A stretch of DNA of 64,000 nt, from contig NC_060118.1 in assembly GCF_021155765.1 (NCBI RefSeq), forward strand, positions 8,928,001 through 8,992,000, given 5' to 3'. Position numbers and translations under genes: made by a program. The stretch comes from Diprion similis (lineage: Eukaryota > Arthropoda > Insecta > Hymenoptera > Diprionidae). Each line of letters begins with the position of its first letter. The first letter of the stretch is position 1. Below are positions 36,097-49,200 of this stretch, piece after piece. The notes under the pieces are model-generated. The model made no database searches. It saw nothing but the letters and a program-made list of their open reading frames with translations, and was not told the origin of the DNA.

Positions 36097-38028
36097 CCCT
36101 CAGCATTCAACGTGCTTGGGTCACGCAAACTTTAGCTTAGCCCAACAAATGCTTTTCAACGCGAACCGACCCACCTGCACACGTTTACCATAAACCATGC
36201 GGAGTGCCAAGTTAGAAACGATCCCTGCAAAAGTAAACGCCTCGACCACCCTCTCGGAGCGAGAGAGGGTGAACCAAACTTGTCATTCTCTGGCCCCCGT
36301 GGGTCCCAGGCAGCTGGAGGGGACTCGGGGACTCTGAGGATCGCGATATATGGATCGACTTTAATGGCATCTGACGACGATCATTTCCAAAGTTTGGTCG
36401 GAGGAAAATCTCGTTTGAGAAATTTTTTGTTCTCGTAGTTGACGATGCTGGGTGATACGTTTTATGGATATTTCGACGTTGAATATCCTACGTAAAAATT
36501 ATCAATTTCATATTATTTTATAGTTTTTATTTAACGTCAAATTGTCACAATAGTTGCAAGAAAATGCATATAAGTTAGTTCGATTGATTGTGACAGAAAA
36601 TAATGACAAGGTGTACGATTTTATTTCATTCTTATTACAATTGAAAAATTTATTTTCATTCTAATCCGTAGAAGTAAAAATATTTTTCACTTGTAATGAG
36701 AAGTGCAAAATTGTTTAAGGACTTTACGTTGGGTACTAACGACAAGTAGAAGTTTTTTTTTTTTTCGGTGATATAAATATCGGTTTTAAAATAAATTCAT
36801 AAATCAACGATCATTCGCAGAAAGTTTCACGGAGGATTAAGACTCCTGACACGAAATCAAAAGCTTAATCGAAATCAGAGTCCAAGATAATAATGGATCT
36901 TGAATTCTCGACCAAAGATTTATATAAAGTTACTTAATTGAACATGGATTCAACGACGATAAACTGTAATCTAAATAGCTCTGAATGTTTCATTGTCATA
37001 CCGACAAAAAGATTATATCGAATCTAGATATAATAAAAGCCAAAAGTCGCGACGTAAAATCATCAATTAAAACTAGACAAGAAGATCGTGAAGAAATCAA
37101 AATGATCAAGAACATAAAATCATTAATACCTGAATAATTCTTTCAGTAACGAAATTCAGTTCAACGGTTTACCTAAAAATGCAAAAAAATTCAAAATTTT
37201 GCGTAAATAAAATAAAAAAATAAAAAAATAAGGATGCTATTATAGTGACTCCTTGACTAAAAGGATTAACAATGTTTCCATATTTTCGCTAATGCAGGGA
37301 AAAAAATTCTACGTAGCATCGTCTTTTCCAAAACGCGTGAAGTCGGTTGTAAATATTTTCGTTACCATTATCATTATTATTATTGTTATTGTTGTAGTAA
37401 TTATACTTTCCCATTTTGTTTCTTTTCCTTCATTTTATTCAAGCCCCGCGTCGCTGTCCGTAATTTTTTATTTTCACGTTAATTTTAGTCTTAAAATCCC
37501 CTCAAGGGTGAGGGGATAATTGTTTCTTGAAAAGGCACGCCCGCCACACTTGAAAAAAATAAAAAAACGCAGGGGGGGTGAATAACGTTGGACACACCGA
37601 GTTTCGTGACACCTTCACAGAGATCCTTACCTCACCAGGCAAGGACACCCTTCTTGCCTTCCTTCCCTCCTTCCCACCCTCCTTCTCTCTCTCTATATGC
37701 CACGTATATATATATATGTATGTATGTATATATCTATATATTACTATATACTTACATGCATAAGTAAATGCGCGGTTCGATGAAAGATTGAGCACGCCGA
37801 ATGCCGGGATCGCGAAGTCTCCTCCTCGTTCCCGTTTCCTGGAGTAGAGACTGGATGAGATATCAGCGGCGCAGAGGCCGCCGGGTTCAACTTTAAAGGA
37901 ACACCAATTAGGGCCGTGGATCCGTGTAATTCGACTATCGCTCGCTGCCTTTTTAAACCAATTAACGATTCGTTGTGAAATTATCGAAGAATCTCGACGG
38001 GGCAAAATTTTGTGCAAGAAGGGGGGAG

Positions 38029-38033
<5 letters not shown>

Positions 38034-38079
<46 letters not shown>
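38034..38079. repeat. (GA)23 microsatellite
   Basis: Perfect dinucleotide run; it creates the Ser-Leu repeat in the overlapping - strand frame. Confidence 0.95.
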
Positions 38080-38083
<4 letters not shown>

Positions 38084-38375
38084 ACGGCGAGACAAAAGAT
38101 AATTAGGCGAGGGACTATAATATGAAGATGGGACAAAAAAGTACGACGATAGAAAGATAGTCCGGCGGATATTCCGCGGAATAATTACATTATTTTACAG
38201 TAATTAACGCTGCAGTTAATTAACACTTTAACTTGACAATAATGATTCATTACGATTGATTCACTTATCGCTCGTTTTCAAATTTCATTACAATTGTATC
38301 ATTCCTTCAAACATTTGTTCGTGTATTTTTCTTTTTCTATTTTCATACGTTTTTCATCTTCTTTTTCACTTATTC

Positions 38376-38407
38376 ATTTATTTATTTATTTATTTATTTA
38401 TTTATTT
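38376..38407. repeat. (ATTT)8 microsatellite
   Basis: Tetranucleotide run in non-coding DNA. Confidence 0.9.
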
Positions 38408-39819
38408 CTTCAAAGTACCAGACCTGGCTGTAACAACGCGTAGCGTGTTTGTAAAAATTGAATGAAAAGGAGACTTGAAAAAAGGGAAAGAAAAAAAATA
38501 AATAAAAACAATCGCCAGACGATGAGAAAAAAAAAAGAACAACATAATTCTACTCTGGCAAAAGAAAATGAATTCGTTGAATCCTGCTGCCAATTAATCA
38601 ATCAACCGAATAAGCCGAGCCTTTCTGTCTCCATCCCCCTCCACCTTCAATTACACCGACTCATCTGGTTCGAATTTGCATTTGGAGCGAGCAAAAAAAA
38701 AAATGTTTCATCTTTTTTTATCAATTCTCGCTTTACAATATGTCAACGTTTTGCCACGGTTTGACATTGTGGTGGGTGTAGAGAAAACCGAGGACGGTGG
38801 TAATTTTTTGATCAATTATTCCTCTATTTTTTCAAATTTTTACACCATTCTAGACCGATATATCGATTGAAAAATCGATATGTAATTATTGGGATTGCGT
38901 GTACATTTTGCAAATCGAATAATGATTATTGTTTCCAACGGTGATGGACGACGAATTAATATGGGGTTGGGAAAGATTTTTTCTATAAGGGAGGAAAAAA
39001 TTAGCATAACAAATATTATCGATGAAGAAAAATTAGGATAGTGAAAGAAAAACGGTGATTTTTGTACTTTTGACTCGGTTGTTGTGGAACATTTTTTTTT
39101 TTTTTTTTTTTTTTCCTTTTGTCAACTGTGTAGAAGTACGACACGTGAAAAGGAAAATCCAAGTTGTAAAGCAAGAGGAAAGGAAAGTCAAAGAAAGACG
39201 ACAAAAAGTATTTGAGTAGCCAAGTTTAAATATTACCGTTGACTCTGTACACACACGCGTGTCTAGAAAGTACGAAAAACAATTTAAAGAGATTGAATTA
39301 TCTATTTACACGTTAAAAAAGCTAAGCAAAAGAAGCAAAAAACTTGAAGAAAAATAAAAAGTAAACATCCCTTCTTGTATCAGACACGATGGAATTAAAG
39401 TTTTTCAAAGTTTTTAATTTCACACCGAGGTTGAAAAGAGGTTCGGAAATTTTTCGAACGAAAAATAAAGTAAACTTTCAAAAGTATATAATATCTTCCC
39501 GTTACTTTCAATTCGTGATTAGATACATCGATCTGTATCGATAAAACCGTGAGAAGTTTTGTCAAGGTTTGAAAGATCGTTGAAAAAATTTATACAAACT
39601 GACGAGAAAAAAATCGTGTCCTGTGTATCAAATATATCATAAAAATTGACGGTGATATTTTTTATTTCAAGATTTAAAGGATCGGTTCCCTTTTTTTTAT
39701 CATCCAGGATATACAACACACAACCGGAAGTGATTGAATTGACGAATGGAAAAAAAAAATTATCGGTCACATAATTTTTTTTCGTCACATCACTTAAAAC
39801 TGTTATTCGATGAACAAGC

Positions 39820-39852
<33 letters not shown>

Positions 39853-42478
39853 CATGAGAACAAACAAACAAGCAAAAGTGTCAGAATCAAAGATAAATGA
39901 GAGACCGATAAAAAAAAAAAAAAAAAAGAATGAAAAAAAAAAATTACTAGCTTGTACTTATTTTATATAGTATATATACGATACAAGTGAGCTGTCGGAT
40001 ATTCGCCAGTGAAATTGATAGAGAGAAGAGTTTCGAGGAGTTGTGAGTTCCTCTCCTGAGGAACGTCGAGATCCTTTTCTTTCGTAAATGACAGTGAGTA
40101 TAAAGCGGAAATGCGCGCGGACTGCGGGAAAAGCTTTGGATGCAGTCTCGAAAAGAGAGCGAGAACCAATGGAGCTGCAAGTGGAACATAAAGAGCTTGA
40201 AGCACGCGGAAAGAGTGAGAGGGAAAGATATGCAAGGAAATGTATATGCATGTATCTGTGGGGTTAGAGGTGTGCAGATGCGAAGAGGGTGAAGAAACGA
40301 CGCGACGGTGATCCTCTTTTGCAGAGGGAGAAGCAAGCATTCTATTCGGCATTAAGTGGATATTCGCTTGTAGGTACCTACCTACTGCTAGGAATAGCGA
40401 GCCGCTTACGTTTTGCCCGCGAAATATTCGAGCTTGAAGAATCGTCAGAAACAGACTCGGCGCGCGTTTTATTTCATCCGTGAAACAAGATTTGAAGTTA
40501 TTGCGCCGAGATGAGGGGGAAATTCGTTTACACGCACCCGGGGGATTTTTTTTTTTTTTTGTGAATGAGAAAATTAGAGAATGGGAGAAAGAAGAATGTG
40601 CGAAAGAGAGAGAGAGAAAGAGAGGCTGAATAAGCGACAAATATTACAAAGATGAATTGAATTCGCGAAACGATAATCCAACTTGTTGTTATAGGGGCCG
40701 AAGTTCGAGATTTCAAAAGCTCCGGAAGTGCTTGGTTACGAATTATTTCCCGACGAAATTTTAAGATAAGGAAACAAATTTTCACCCACTCGATGAGGGG
40801 GTGTAAAAAATGAAAAAAGTCGAAAGTTAAAACTCAAAAAGACCGGGATTCCGTGCGTAAAAATATCGAAAATCCAAAACAAAGGAAGATCAGGGCGGTG
40901 AAGATTCACCGAAATATCGATGTTTCAGGTTTTTAAATTTTCTCATTTTCCCACTTTCGAAACTTTTACGTTCCGTCAGAATTTGATTTGCTTAATTTAA
41001 GCTTCACCACGAAAAAATTTGGGATTTGGCACGTTCACAGATTTTCAAATTTGGAATTTCAACCCCCCCCCCCCCCACGTTACGTACAATTTGTAATTTT
41101 TTATAGTAAGAAAGTTATCAAAAGCGGTGTTCGTTATACTATGCATGCATGCGTGGAGACGCAGCTTTTTAAAATGTGCAGGAAGAGGATATTATAATAC
41201 GACAGTCGTTAGGATCGTTAGGATCGTGTAACAAAGTCGGAAGGAACATTTTCCCAGTCGAAGGATAGCATCGCGTCCTTTGAAAGTCCTCGTCACGGCG
41301 CGGCGCCGGGATGCTCCGCAAAGTTGAGTAAATAACGTAGTTTCAGTTTCAGTCTCGGCTTTTTTTTTTTTGGTTTCTGTAGAGGATCGAGTTTCGAGTT
41401 TTAAACCGCGTGCGAAACAGCGCAAAAAATCGCCGCTTGGCAATTCGTTAGCCAAAAATCAATACTTTCTGTCAATTTTCTTTTGTATACGAAATAGTTG
41501 TCGCGTATTAAGTATTTCATCGAATTATTATATCCATCAATTATACTAAATGTGAGATTGTTTATAAATATAGCAATATTGAATACTAGATTCGCATTTC
41601 AAATCATTTCGAATTTGATAAAAATTTAATAAATTGGTTCGATTTCTATCTATGATAGCTCATTTTATTCTTTTCTTCGTCATTTCGAATAATATTTTCG
41701 ACTTGAATTTTGAAAAAAGATAAATATTACAAATAATTTATCAGATAATATTTTTTTATAATTATAACATTATCGTCGGTATTCGAAATCAATTTCTACC
41801 GCAATGTATATACATCGATTACCTAATTTATTGGGCTAAATTCTACCCGCCGATGTAATCTCAGTGTATTACGTACGAACGTATGTGTATGTAAAAGATC
41901 GCGAGTGTAGGAGGGTGGTTTATACATATGTATGCATACTAGGGCCGTGAAAATCAAAGCTGACTGTTGCTGTCTACAAATGTTTGACCGAACAAACCGG
42001 GCTTCATGGTCTTCTCCTTCAACAGGATTTGCGGCTTGAGGAGCTTTCACGAGCTTCTCGTGTCCGCCGGCTTAATGAAAACCTCGTAGGTGGCAGAGGG
42101 AGATTTACATCGAAAAACAGCGATTTTAGCCGGGGAAAATGAGCGACCCCGATAAATACGGTCACTTGGGTGAGTTCGTCGGGCAAATCGCCTCCCCGCC
42201 AAATTATTATTATTGTTATTGTTATTATTTAACGGGAAATAAATGAATTAAAGAGAGAAAAAAATGTCAGCTTGAATAATTAGAATTTAAAAAAAAAGGA
42301 ACACGAGTGAATATCCACTCAATATTATTTTCCCCACACACACATATATGTATATGTATATATATATATGTAATTTACCAGAAAGACTCTTTCGAAGGGT
42401 ACTAAAAATATCAACAAATCAAGGAAATCAAAAGTTTTTCAAAACGTCCGATTTGGCGTGGAACGCCCCATATACATA

Positions 42479-42704
42479 CACAGTGATTTGCTAACGATTG
42501 AATGACTTAACGCGCATGCGTTAAAATTCTAGAGAAAAAAGCACTTGCCTTGTCAGGACGAGCAACATTTTTGAGGTTACATAAGCCGCGACGACCCGTC
42601 ATCTGTACTTATGACGGTTGGTAAGCCTGACGAAACAACTGCTTTTGCTCTAGAATTTTTGGCGCATGCGCGTTAGATCGTTCGACCGTTAGCTACTCAC
42701 TCTG
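42479..42704. mobile_element. MITE family D, complete, TA target duplication
   Basis: 226 bp flanked by TA at 42477-42478 and 42705-42706. Left CACAGTGATTTGCTAACG matches the complement of right CGTTAGCTACTCACTCTG. Arms pair over about 80 bp, including a shared CGCGCATGCG and ATTCTAGAG. No coding capacity. TA duplication and short size suit a non-autonomous Tc1/mariner-type element. Confidence 0.85.
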
Positions 42705-45700
42705 TAGGTATATATAATAGCTGCAATAATAATTAACAGCGCGATATTATATGTTTGATTATAATTTTATTATACACGTTGAATGTATGTACAATTGTAC
42801 AATACACTGCAGTATCGTCGCTGTTGGCCTGTGACAATAAATGATATTATTACCGACGTTGTACCCGCGTAATACCCGGATAGAGTATGTGTGATGAATA
42901 AAACGAAGTTTAATGTTTACCTACTCGTCGACTATAGCTGTTGTTTCTCTTCGCCGCTCGGTTATCTGATTGATCCGTAAATATATAGTAACTGGCTGCA
43001 GTTTGTCTGGTAGAAAAATCTCATTTTTTCTGTGTTTTTTTATTTTTTTTATTTTAGTATTCCACCAAATAAAAACGTTGAAAAAAGTTAACGAATGAAA
43101 CATTTTTTTATGGTAAGGTTAGGTCTATTATATAAAAAACGGAGTCATTTTTTGATGATCATTTTAGTGACGATATAAAATTTGAAAATTATTCTTTTCA
43201 ACGGTATGCGAAACGTACGATCTTACAGGCTAAGAATATGTCGAGATAAAATTAAAACAAACAAGGGTCAGTAAATCTTTACGAAGATTTATGGTTCGGT
43301 TAAAAAAATGTTCCAAACATTGAATTCGAAATTTAGATACCTTTTTCCGAACAGCCTCAGAAAAAAAGAAAAAAAAAAAAAAAAAAAAAGTCAGCGTAAA
43401 ATAGGGGAACCACCGTGTAGCCTATTTAATAATGATATTTATCCCTGTGTGTTTCGACACGTTAACGTTGCCAACTTGAACCTCGTTTTTTGTATAAAAA
43501 ACTTTCTCACGCTACACACGGAAGTCAACATAGCCAAACAGCTGACGGGCTTATAAGAGAAAGTTAGAGAGATAGTCGAGATACAGTCGTATGGACTGAC
43601 AACAAGGACAAGGCGACTGCTCATTGCGGGTGGATAAAGCGAGTGCGGATAGAAAGGGGCAGTAGACCGTGTAGGTATAGTAGATAGGTAGGTACGTGTA
43701 ATTTGCAGGCAAAAGATCAAACGTTCGGTAAATACGGCCTGAAAGCTGTTGTGCGCCTGGAATTGACAATACACACACCAAGGCACGAATAACAGGAGGA
43801 GCTTTCTCTCGTCGCGTCGTCCGTCCTACGCTGGCGAACCTAGTTTGAACCTCGTCGAGTTTGGTTCTAGTTTTCTACTCGCCGAACTGGCGTGGCGCTC
43901 CGAAATTCGAGGGTAGCTGGGAGGGGGGGGAGGCTACGTAGGATCTTGCGAACGTCGAGCACCGATCAGCTCAGTCGATAAATTGGTCAATTTTATCGGT
44001 AAAGCCTCGCGTAGGTCACGTGCCGATCGGCTCAGTCGATAAGTTGGTCAATTTTGTCGGTAACGGGGCCTCAATTAATCACGTGAACTTAACTCTAGCT
44101 TGCCGCACTGGTTTTTTGCTACGTCGTTGTAAAACCGAGGTATCGGGAACCATATCCAGATTTTTTTTCAAAACTAGAGTGGAAATTAACATGTTTGAGT
44201 TTGTTTTTTATTTCAAGCGATTGAGAATCGATCAATGAACATCGTTATAACAAAAAAAAAAAAAAAAAAAAAACAAGTTTCAAATATACGAGTTCAAAAA
44301 GAAAAGATGGTCCAAAAACTTTCAAATAAAAAACTGTATCATATGCCGATCAGCTCACTCTCTGGTCGATTTTGGTTTTGATTTTGGTGCGCCAGACTGA
44401 CGCGGGTCCCAAAATTCGAGGGTAGATCCTCGACCCTCTACGGCGGCGTCGCGACGCCTCGGCCTTGGATAGCCGTCCATCCATCTGATAGGGCGAAAAC
44501 GACAGTTTCTTAAATTGTTACGCCGACCCGACACGATAGAGCCGAAAACCGGCACCCGCGTGGCATTTTACTACGCAAGCCGACTGTTTGCTCGACGTAT
44601 CGGTGTCTCTGTGTTTGTGTTTGTATAAATGTGTGCGTCTGCGTCCGCGTCTCTGCGTTTGTCGATGTATACCGATACGCACGCAAAGCTGCTTCCCTTT
44701 TCGGTAAATAAATTCCCCTCCCACTGGGTGCAGAACGGTAATTACACTCACTGTAGTCACAAGACGGTGTCAAAGAACCCCTTCAACTTCGTCTCAAATA
44801 ATTGCCGAATAAACGGAATGCTCAGCTTACAAGTTTCATGCTAATCGTGCAAGCTCTCTTCGCGCTTCTCCTCTAAAAGTCACGATTTTTATACAATTAA
44901 CTATCGTCGAGTGATTGATTGTTGCAAATTCATAACGTACATCGAACATCCTGTCTATATATGGTAGACAATCGTGCTTAAGTCTCAAAATTATCACATT
45001 CAAGTTCAGGGTGTGTTGAAAATAATCGCACGAGCTTCATATTTTACCAAATCTCCAGGGTGGAGATCGAAATTCGTTAACGAAAAGGAAAAGAAATCAA
45101 ACTAAGTAAAAAGCATAAAAAAAAATAATTTGCAGGAAATATTAGAATCTTGAGAAATGCAGCGATATTTTCTACGCACGAGTGGAATCTAAAAACGTGT
45201 AACCGACTTGCCGTTGGAGGAGTGGTTGCACCTTTAAAATGGTTTTATGTACATACCCTCAAGACTTGCTGTAGCAGCGGCAGGCGATTACGCGGTTGCG
45301 AATAGCAAGGAAATGTGTTAACAGGTGCGAAGGTAGTCACACAGGTACGTAGGCATGTGCTAAGGCACTTGCACTTGAGCCGAAAGAAAGAAAAAAAAAA
45401 AAAAACGCTTCCGACAACACACAGACACACAACGTTGCAACGTCGCGTCGGTTTGAGCCAGCTCAACGGTACGACGTTCAACTCGCGTCGTCGCGACGTC
45501 GACTAACGACGTACGGCCAATTTGGTATTACGTCAGATACACGACCCGATAGCCTGACATCGAAACCCACAATATTATGGTCTCAAAGTATGTTTCTTGC
45601 TAAGGGGGATCCACATTACCGGTGAAATACCTTTTCAAAACAAACATTTAGCACTCAATCAGGTCGGAAGATGTCTCGGACCAAGTCGTCGACACTTCTT

Positions 45701-45944
45701 AGTCCAGCCAATCAATTCAGCTGATGGGCTGACGAAATGGAATTGATTAGGTATTCAGAAATGGGGATTAAATTATCGGAAAAAATTACAACAAATTGCT
45801 AACGAGTATCGTAGCCATGGCAAAATTTTGAATTGATATAAAACTTTGAAAACGTCTCGTTTATTTTTATGTTATAACACAATTTTTCCCGTAAACGAAT
45901 TCCCTGAAAGTTATGATACTTGAACATCAATTTTATCTTGTTAA
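42705..45944. other. non-coding stretch with composite repeats
   Basis: No exon recognised. It contains the tRNA-A-box-like units at 43957-44084 and related copies at 44345-44430. A further shared block, ending AAATTCGAGGGTAG, occurs at about 43900-43917 and 44411-44426. Poly-A runs lie at 43371-43389 and 44250-44272. Confidence 0.55.
43957..44084 (+). repeat. A-box-like repeat cluster 1
   Basis: Two tandem units about 61 bp apart: ACCGATCAGCTCAGTCGATA at 43961 and GCCGATCGGCTCAGTCGATA at 44022, each followed by A(A/G)(A/G)TTGGTCAATTTT(A/G)TCGGTAA. The AGCTCAGTCGGT-type core resembles the internal A box of tRNA genes, but no matching B box or cloverleaf is seen. The same unit recurs at 47407-47570. 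Confidence 0.65.
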
Positions 45945-46218
45945 GGGGAGACGTCGGTGAAACTCTAAGCTTTTTCGATTTACTTGAAACTTGAACTCAT
46001 AATAAAGTTCCATAAAACAAATGGTTTTCACTCGGTTCCAATCAGTTACTTTCCACATGTGTCCAGTTGTTATTTAAAATAACATCAAAAAGTGATGTTT
46101 TTCGAAAAGTTCTTTGCGTTACAATTCTCATCGTAAAAATCTGAAAAAATTTCTAAAGAAAAAGTTCAACTTTCAAGCAAATCGAATAAGTTTAGAATTT
46201 CATTGACGTGTCCCCCCC
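45945..46218. mobile_element. MITE family E, TTAA target duplication
   Basis: 274 bp flanked by TTAA at 45941-45944 and 46219-46222. Left GGGGAGACGTCGGTGAAACT pairs with right TTTCATTGACGTGTCCCCCCC; inner TCGATTTACTTGAAACTTGA pairs with TCAACTTTCAAGCAAATCGA. TTAA duplications point to a piggyBac-type transposase acting in trans. No open frame. Confidence 0.85.
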
Positions 46219-46222
46219 TTAA

Positions 46223-49200
46223 AGCTGATCCATGAAAGGGTGTTTTTTTTTTTTTTGTTTTCATACAGTGATTTTGGTATCTTCTTTGATTCAAAGCGAA
46301 TCGAAGCACCGGGGGAATATAGCGACTTATGTCCACCTGTGCCCGCCCTAATTAAGACCGAGTCCGCGTGCCTTCTAACAGGGTTAAAATAAATAGGCTT
46401 AATAGAATTATGGACCTTCCGGTACCCTAATCCGGTGGCAAAGTTGCCTGAGGCTACACATATATTGTTTCAATAATTTACGAAAGTTCGAATTTAACCG
46501 AGTGGTCACCGCCCAACCGCTTATACAGAGGATATTACGTCCCAGCGGTTTACCGAAAGCCCGAAATATTTTTTAGACTGATTATATTACGAAATAGTGC
46601 TGACCCGGCTGAATCGGCAGTGAAACCCTTTTAGAGAATACCGAAGAACGGATTATAAGTTTATTTAATATAATGTAGATGTATAAACGCGATGCTACAC
46701 CGGATGTAATAATGGAAGAGTCAATAGCCGTGATATCAAGGGTGGAAAAGTAGTATTATGAAGAAGGAAAAAAAACGTTACATTATCGCGGCTAACTTCA
46801 AGCTACAGGATATAATCCCGTGGCGTTTTTTCGCATTGGAAATAAGTTGACAAATTTTCCATCGTTAAACCACGTGATCGCACCTACGCCTGGTGCATGA
46901 CAAATTCACATAAAGTACTGGACAAAGGAAGGAACACAAAGAGAGAGAAAAGAATGGGGGAAAATGGGAAAACCGACCCTTCCAGTGTACCGATGATAAG
47001 TATCATATCCCGCAGCGATAAGCCGAAATTGAATTTCTCGTTGGTCTGATGCCGAGGGCTGGGTCAGCGCAGCACGGCTAGGCTGCCGCAACAGTAATCG
47101 AGATAATATTAACGCCTGAGCTTATCTGTATCGTTGGAAAATAAAATTGGAGGTTATACTTTACCGATTAGGCCGACCCGCTGTTCAGCCTCAGACTTCT
47201 TGCGTGTGACTAAGCACCGACTTGTGGGAAACTTCGATCCGACTCGACTACAGCCTGCATCGTTACACTCGTTTCTTTCGCGTCAATATGTAGTTACTGC
47301 CAGGAAAGGTTGCAGATAATGCAAGTGGTTTCACGTCTTTGATTAAAAACAAATTGTTTAAATCGAAGAAAAACGAAATGCACTAAGTTAGAGTCTCGCA
47401 AGCATGGAGTACCGATCAGCTCAGTCGGTAAGTCGGTCAATTTTCGTCGCGAAGGTCACGCGCCGATCAGTTCAGTCGATAAATAAGTTGACCAATATTC
47501 TTGGAAAGGCCTCGCGTGGGTCACGTGCCGATCAGCTCAGTCGGTAAGTCGGTAAATTTTCTCGCACGGCGGTGGGGCGAAAAAAGCTGGCGAAATCGTT
47601 TTGAAGCGGAGATGAAATGCCGGAGTGGATGTAATAAAAATCAGACCCGATTCGAGACCCAGTCATCGGCGGAATTACACAACTGGGCAATAAAGCCACC
47701 GCGCAAAGAACGCACTCGTATCCAAGACTCGCAGGTTCCTCGAGTCTCGACTTATTCGCGAATCTCGCTATATACCTACCGAGTCTTTATTTCCCCGAGG
47801 AGCTTTCGAGCAGTTTATCGTTTACAGGAGGCGGAGGCTGTGCGGATGCGAATGCTTCACCTCCGCACTAACTCCGGTCGCCCGGGGGGTCCGACGTCAC
47901 GCGAGCCGATTATCGCTCTCCGAGAACCCCCGACGTGAAAATTGCGATAACGACCGCGCAATCAGAATGCAGAGACACGAAAAATGGTAAGATTTACAAC
48001 GACTCGAGCGAAATTTCTTCCGCGTGCAGCGGAGATATATTTCTTCGCCTCGCTCGCAGCAACTCAAAGAATTTGAATTATTTCTAAAGGGTTTTTTCTT
48101 TCTTTCTTTGTTTTTTTCTTTTTTGCTTTTCTGCGACAAAAAACATAGATTATCTCCGAATTTGTCACGTCATTTTTCATTATTCTCCTTTATTCGAATT
48201 TGTTGTGTCTGTTGCGAATTATTATTGAAATGAAGAAACAGTACAAAATAACAAGACATTTTTTCTCGAACCAAACTACACTAGAATACAAAATGAAAGA
48301 ATCTTCAAAATACTGAAACAGAATGAAAATATGCGTAAAACTTTTTTGTCCAGTCAATATCCGAACAGTTACTCAGCAACTATCTTACGTTCCAACTTGT
48401 CGACAGCAGTGCCAAAAAGTATGAGAAAGAAACTGCTCGTAAAATAGACGACAAATCTGAAAAAACGTTTTCAGTATCGTTTGGATTTATTGAATTGACG
48501 ATTTTTATCATTTACATCACGTGATTGAGAAAACGAGCCAAAAATCCATGACGGTAAAAATTGACTTTCTTTACGGCAAAGAGAAAAAAAGAAAAAAAAA
48601 AAAGGAACTTACGAACGGAAAACTTAGAGCACCATATCGCATCGGTGCGTTCAAATTATTTCGTTGATTGGAGATCAGCTCGTCGGCTTGATAGCTGACA
48701 AAGAGGCCGAAGCGAGAGAGGAGAATGAAAAGTAGAAGGCAACGGTTTTAATGGAAATAAAGGTTTACGAGCCGGCGAAAAAGAGATATAAAAATAAAAA
48801 TGAAAAAAAAAAGAAACAGCGATGCCGTGTGTCTCGTTCGGTTCTCGTCACGACAGCTTTTCGTGCTGATAAACCGACGACGCTTACGATAAGGGCGATG
48901 ATACCACGCGGATACCGCTGACGAGTGTCCAGTTCTCGCCCGATATAAACAGTGCTAATGGATTTTTTAATTTTCCCTATCAGCCTCTCGTCACCTGTTA
49001 ATTATTTATTTGATCTCTCTGTTTTTCTTCACCCGCGGAAAAATCCCAACTCTTGATTTCAATCGCGACGTCTGATACGCATTTCACATGACTTGAAGCC
49101 TGAGATGAGATGAGATGAGAAAACAAAAAAGGAAAAAAACTAAATAAATAATAAAATAAAATAAAACAAAGTACCGTTTACGATTTTTTTTTTTTTTCTC

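Larger units (their letters stand above)
34676..42478. other. non-coding stretch, repeat-rich
   Basis: No exon recognised. Simple repeats include poly-T at 35064-35088, (CT)15 at 36063-36093, (GA)23 at 38034-38079, (ATTT)8 at 38376-38407 and A/T runs around 39090-39115 and 39825-39935. The long - strand frames at 37502-38095 and 39963-40640 start on TTG and are low-complexity Ser/Leu/Phe. Confidence 0.55.

Noticed and set aside
37502..38095. 197-codon - strand frame
   Set aside because: It starts on TTG and is carried by the (GA)n tract and TA repeats.
39963..40640. Longest open frame in the window (225 codons, - strand)
   Set aside because: It begins on TTG, is low-complexity Ser/Leu/Phe, overlaps other open frames on the same strand, and shows no known motif.
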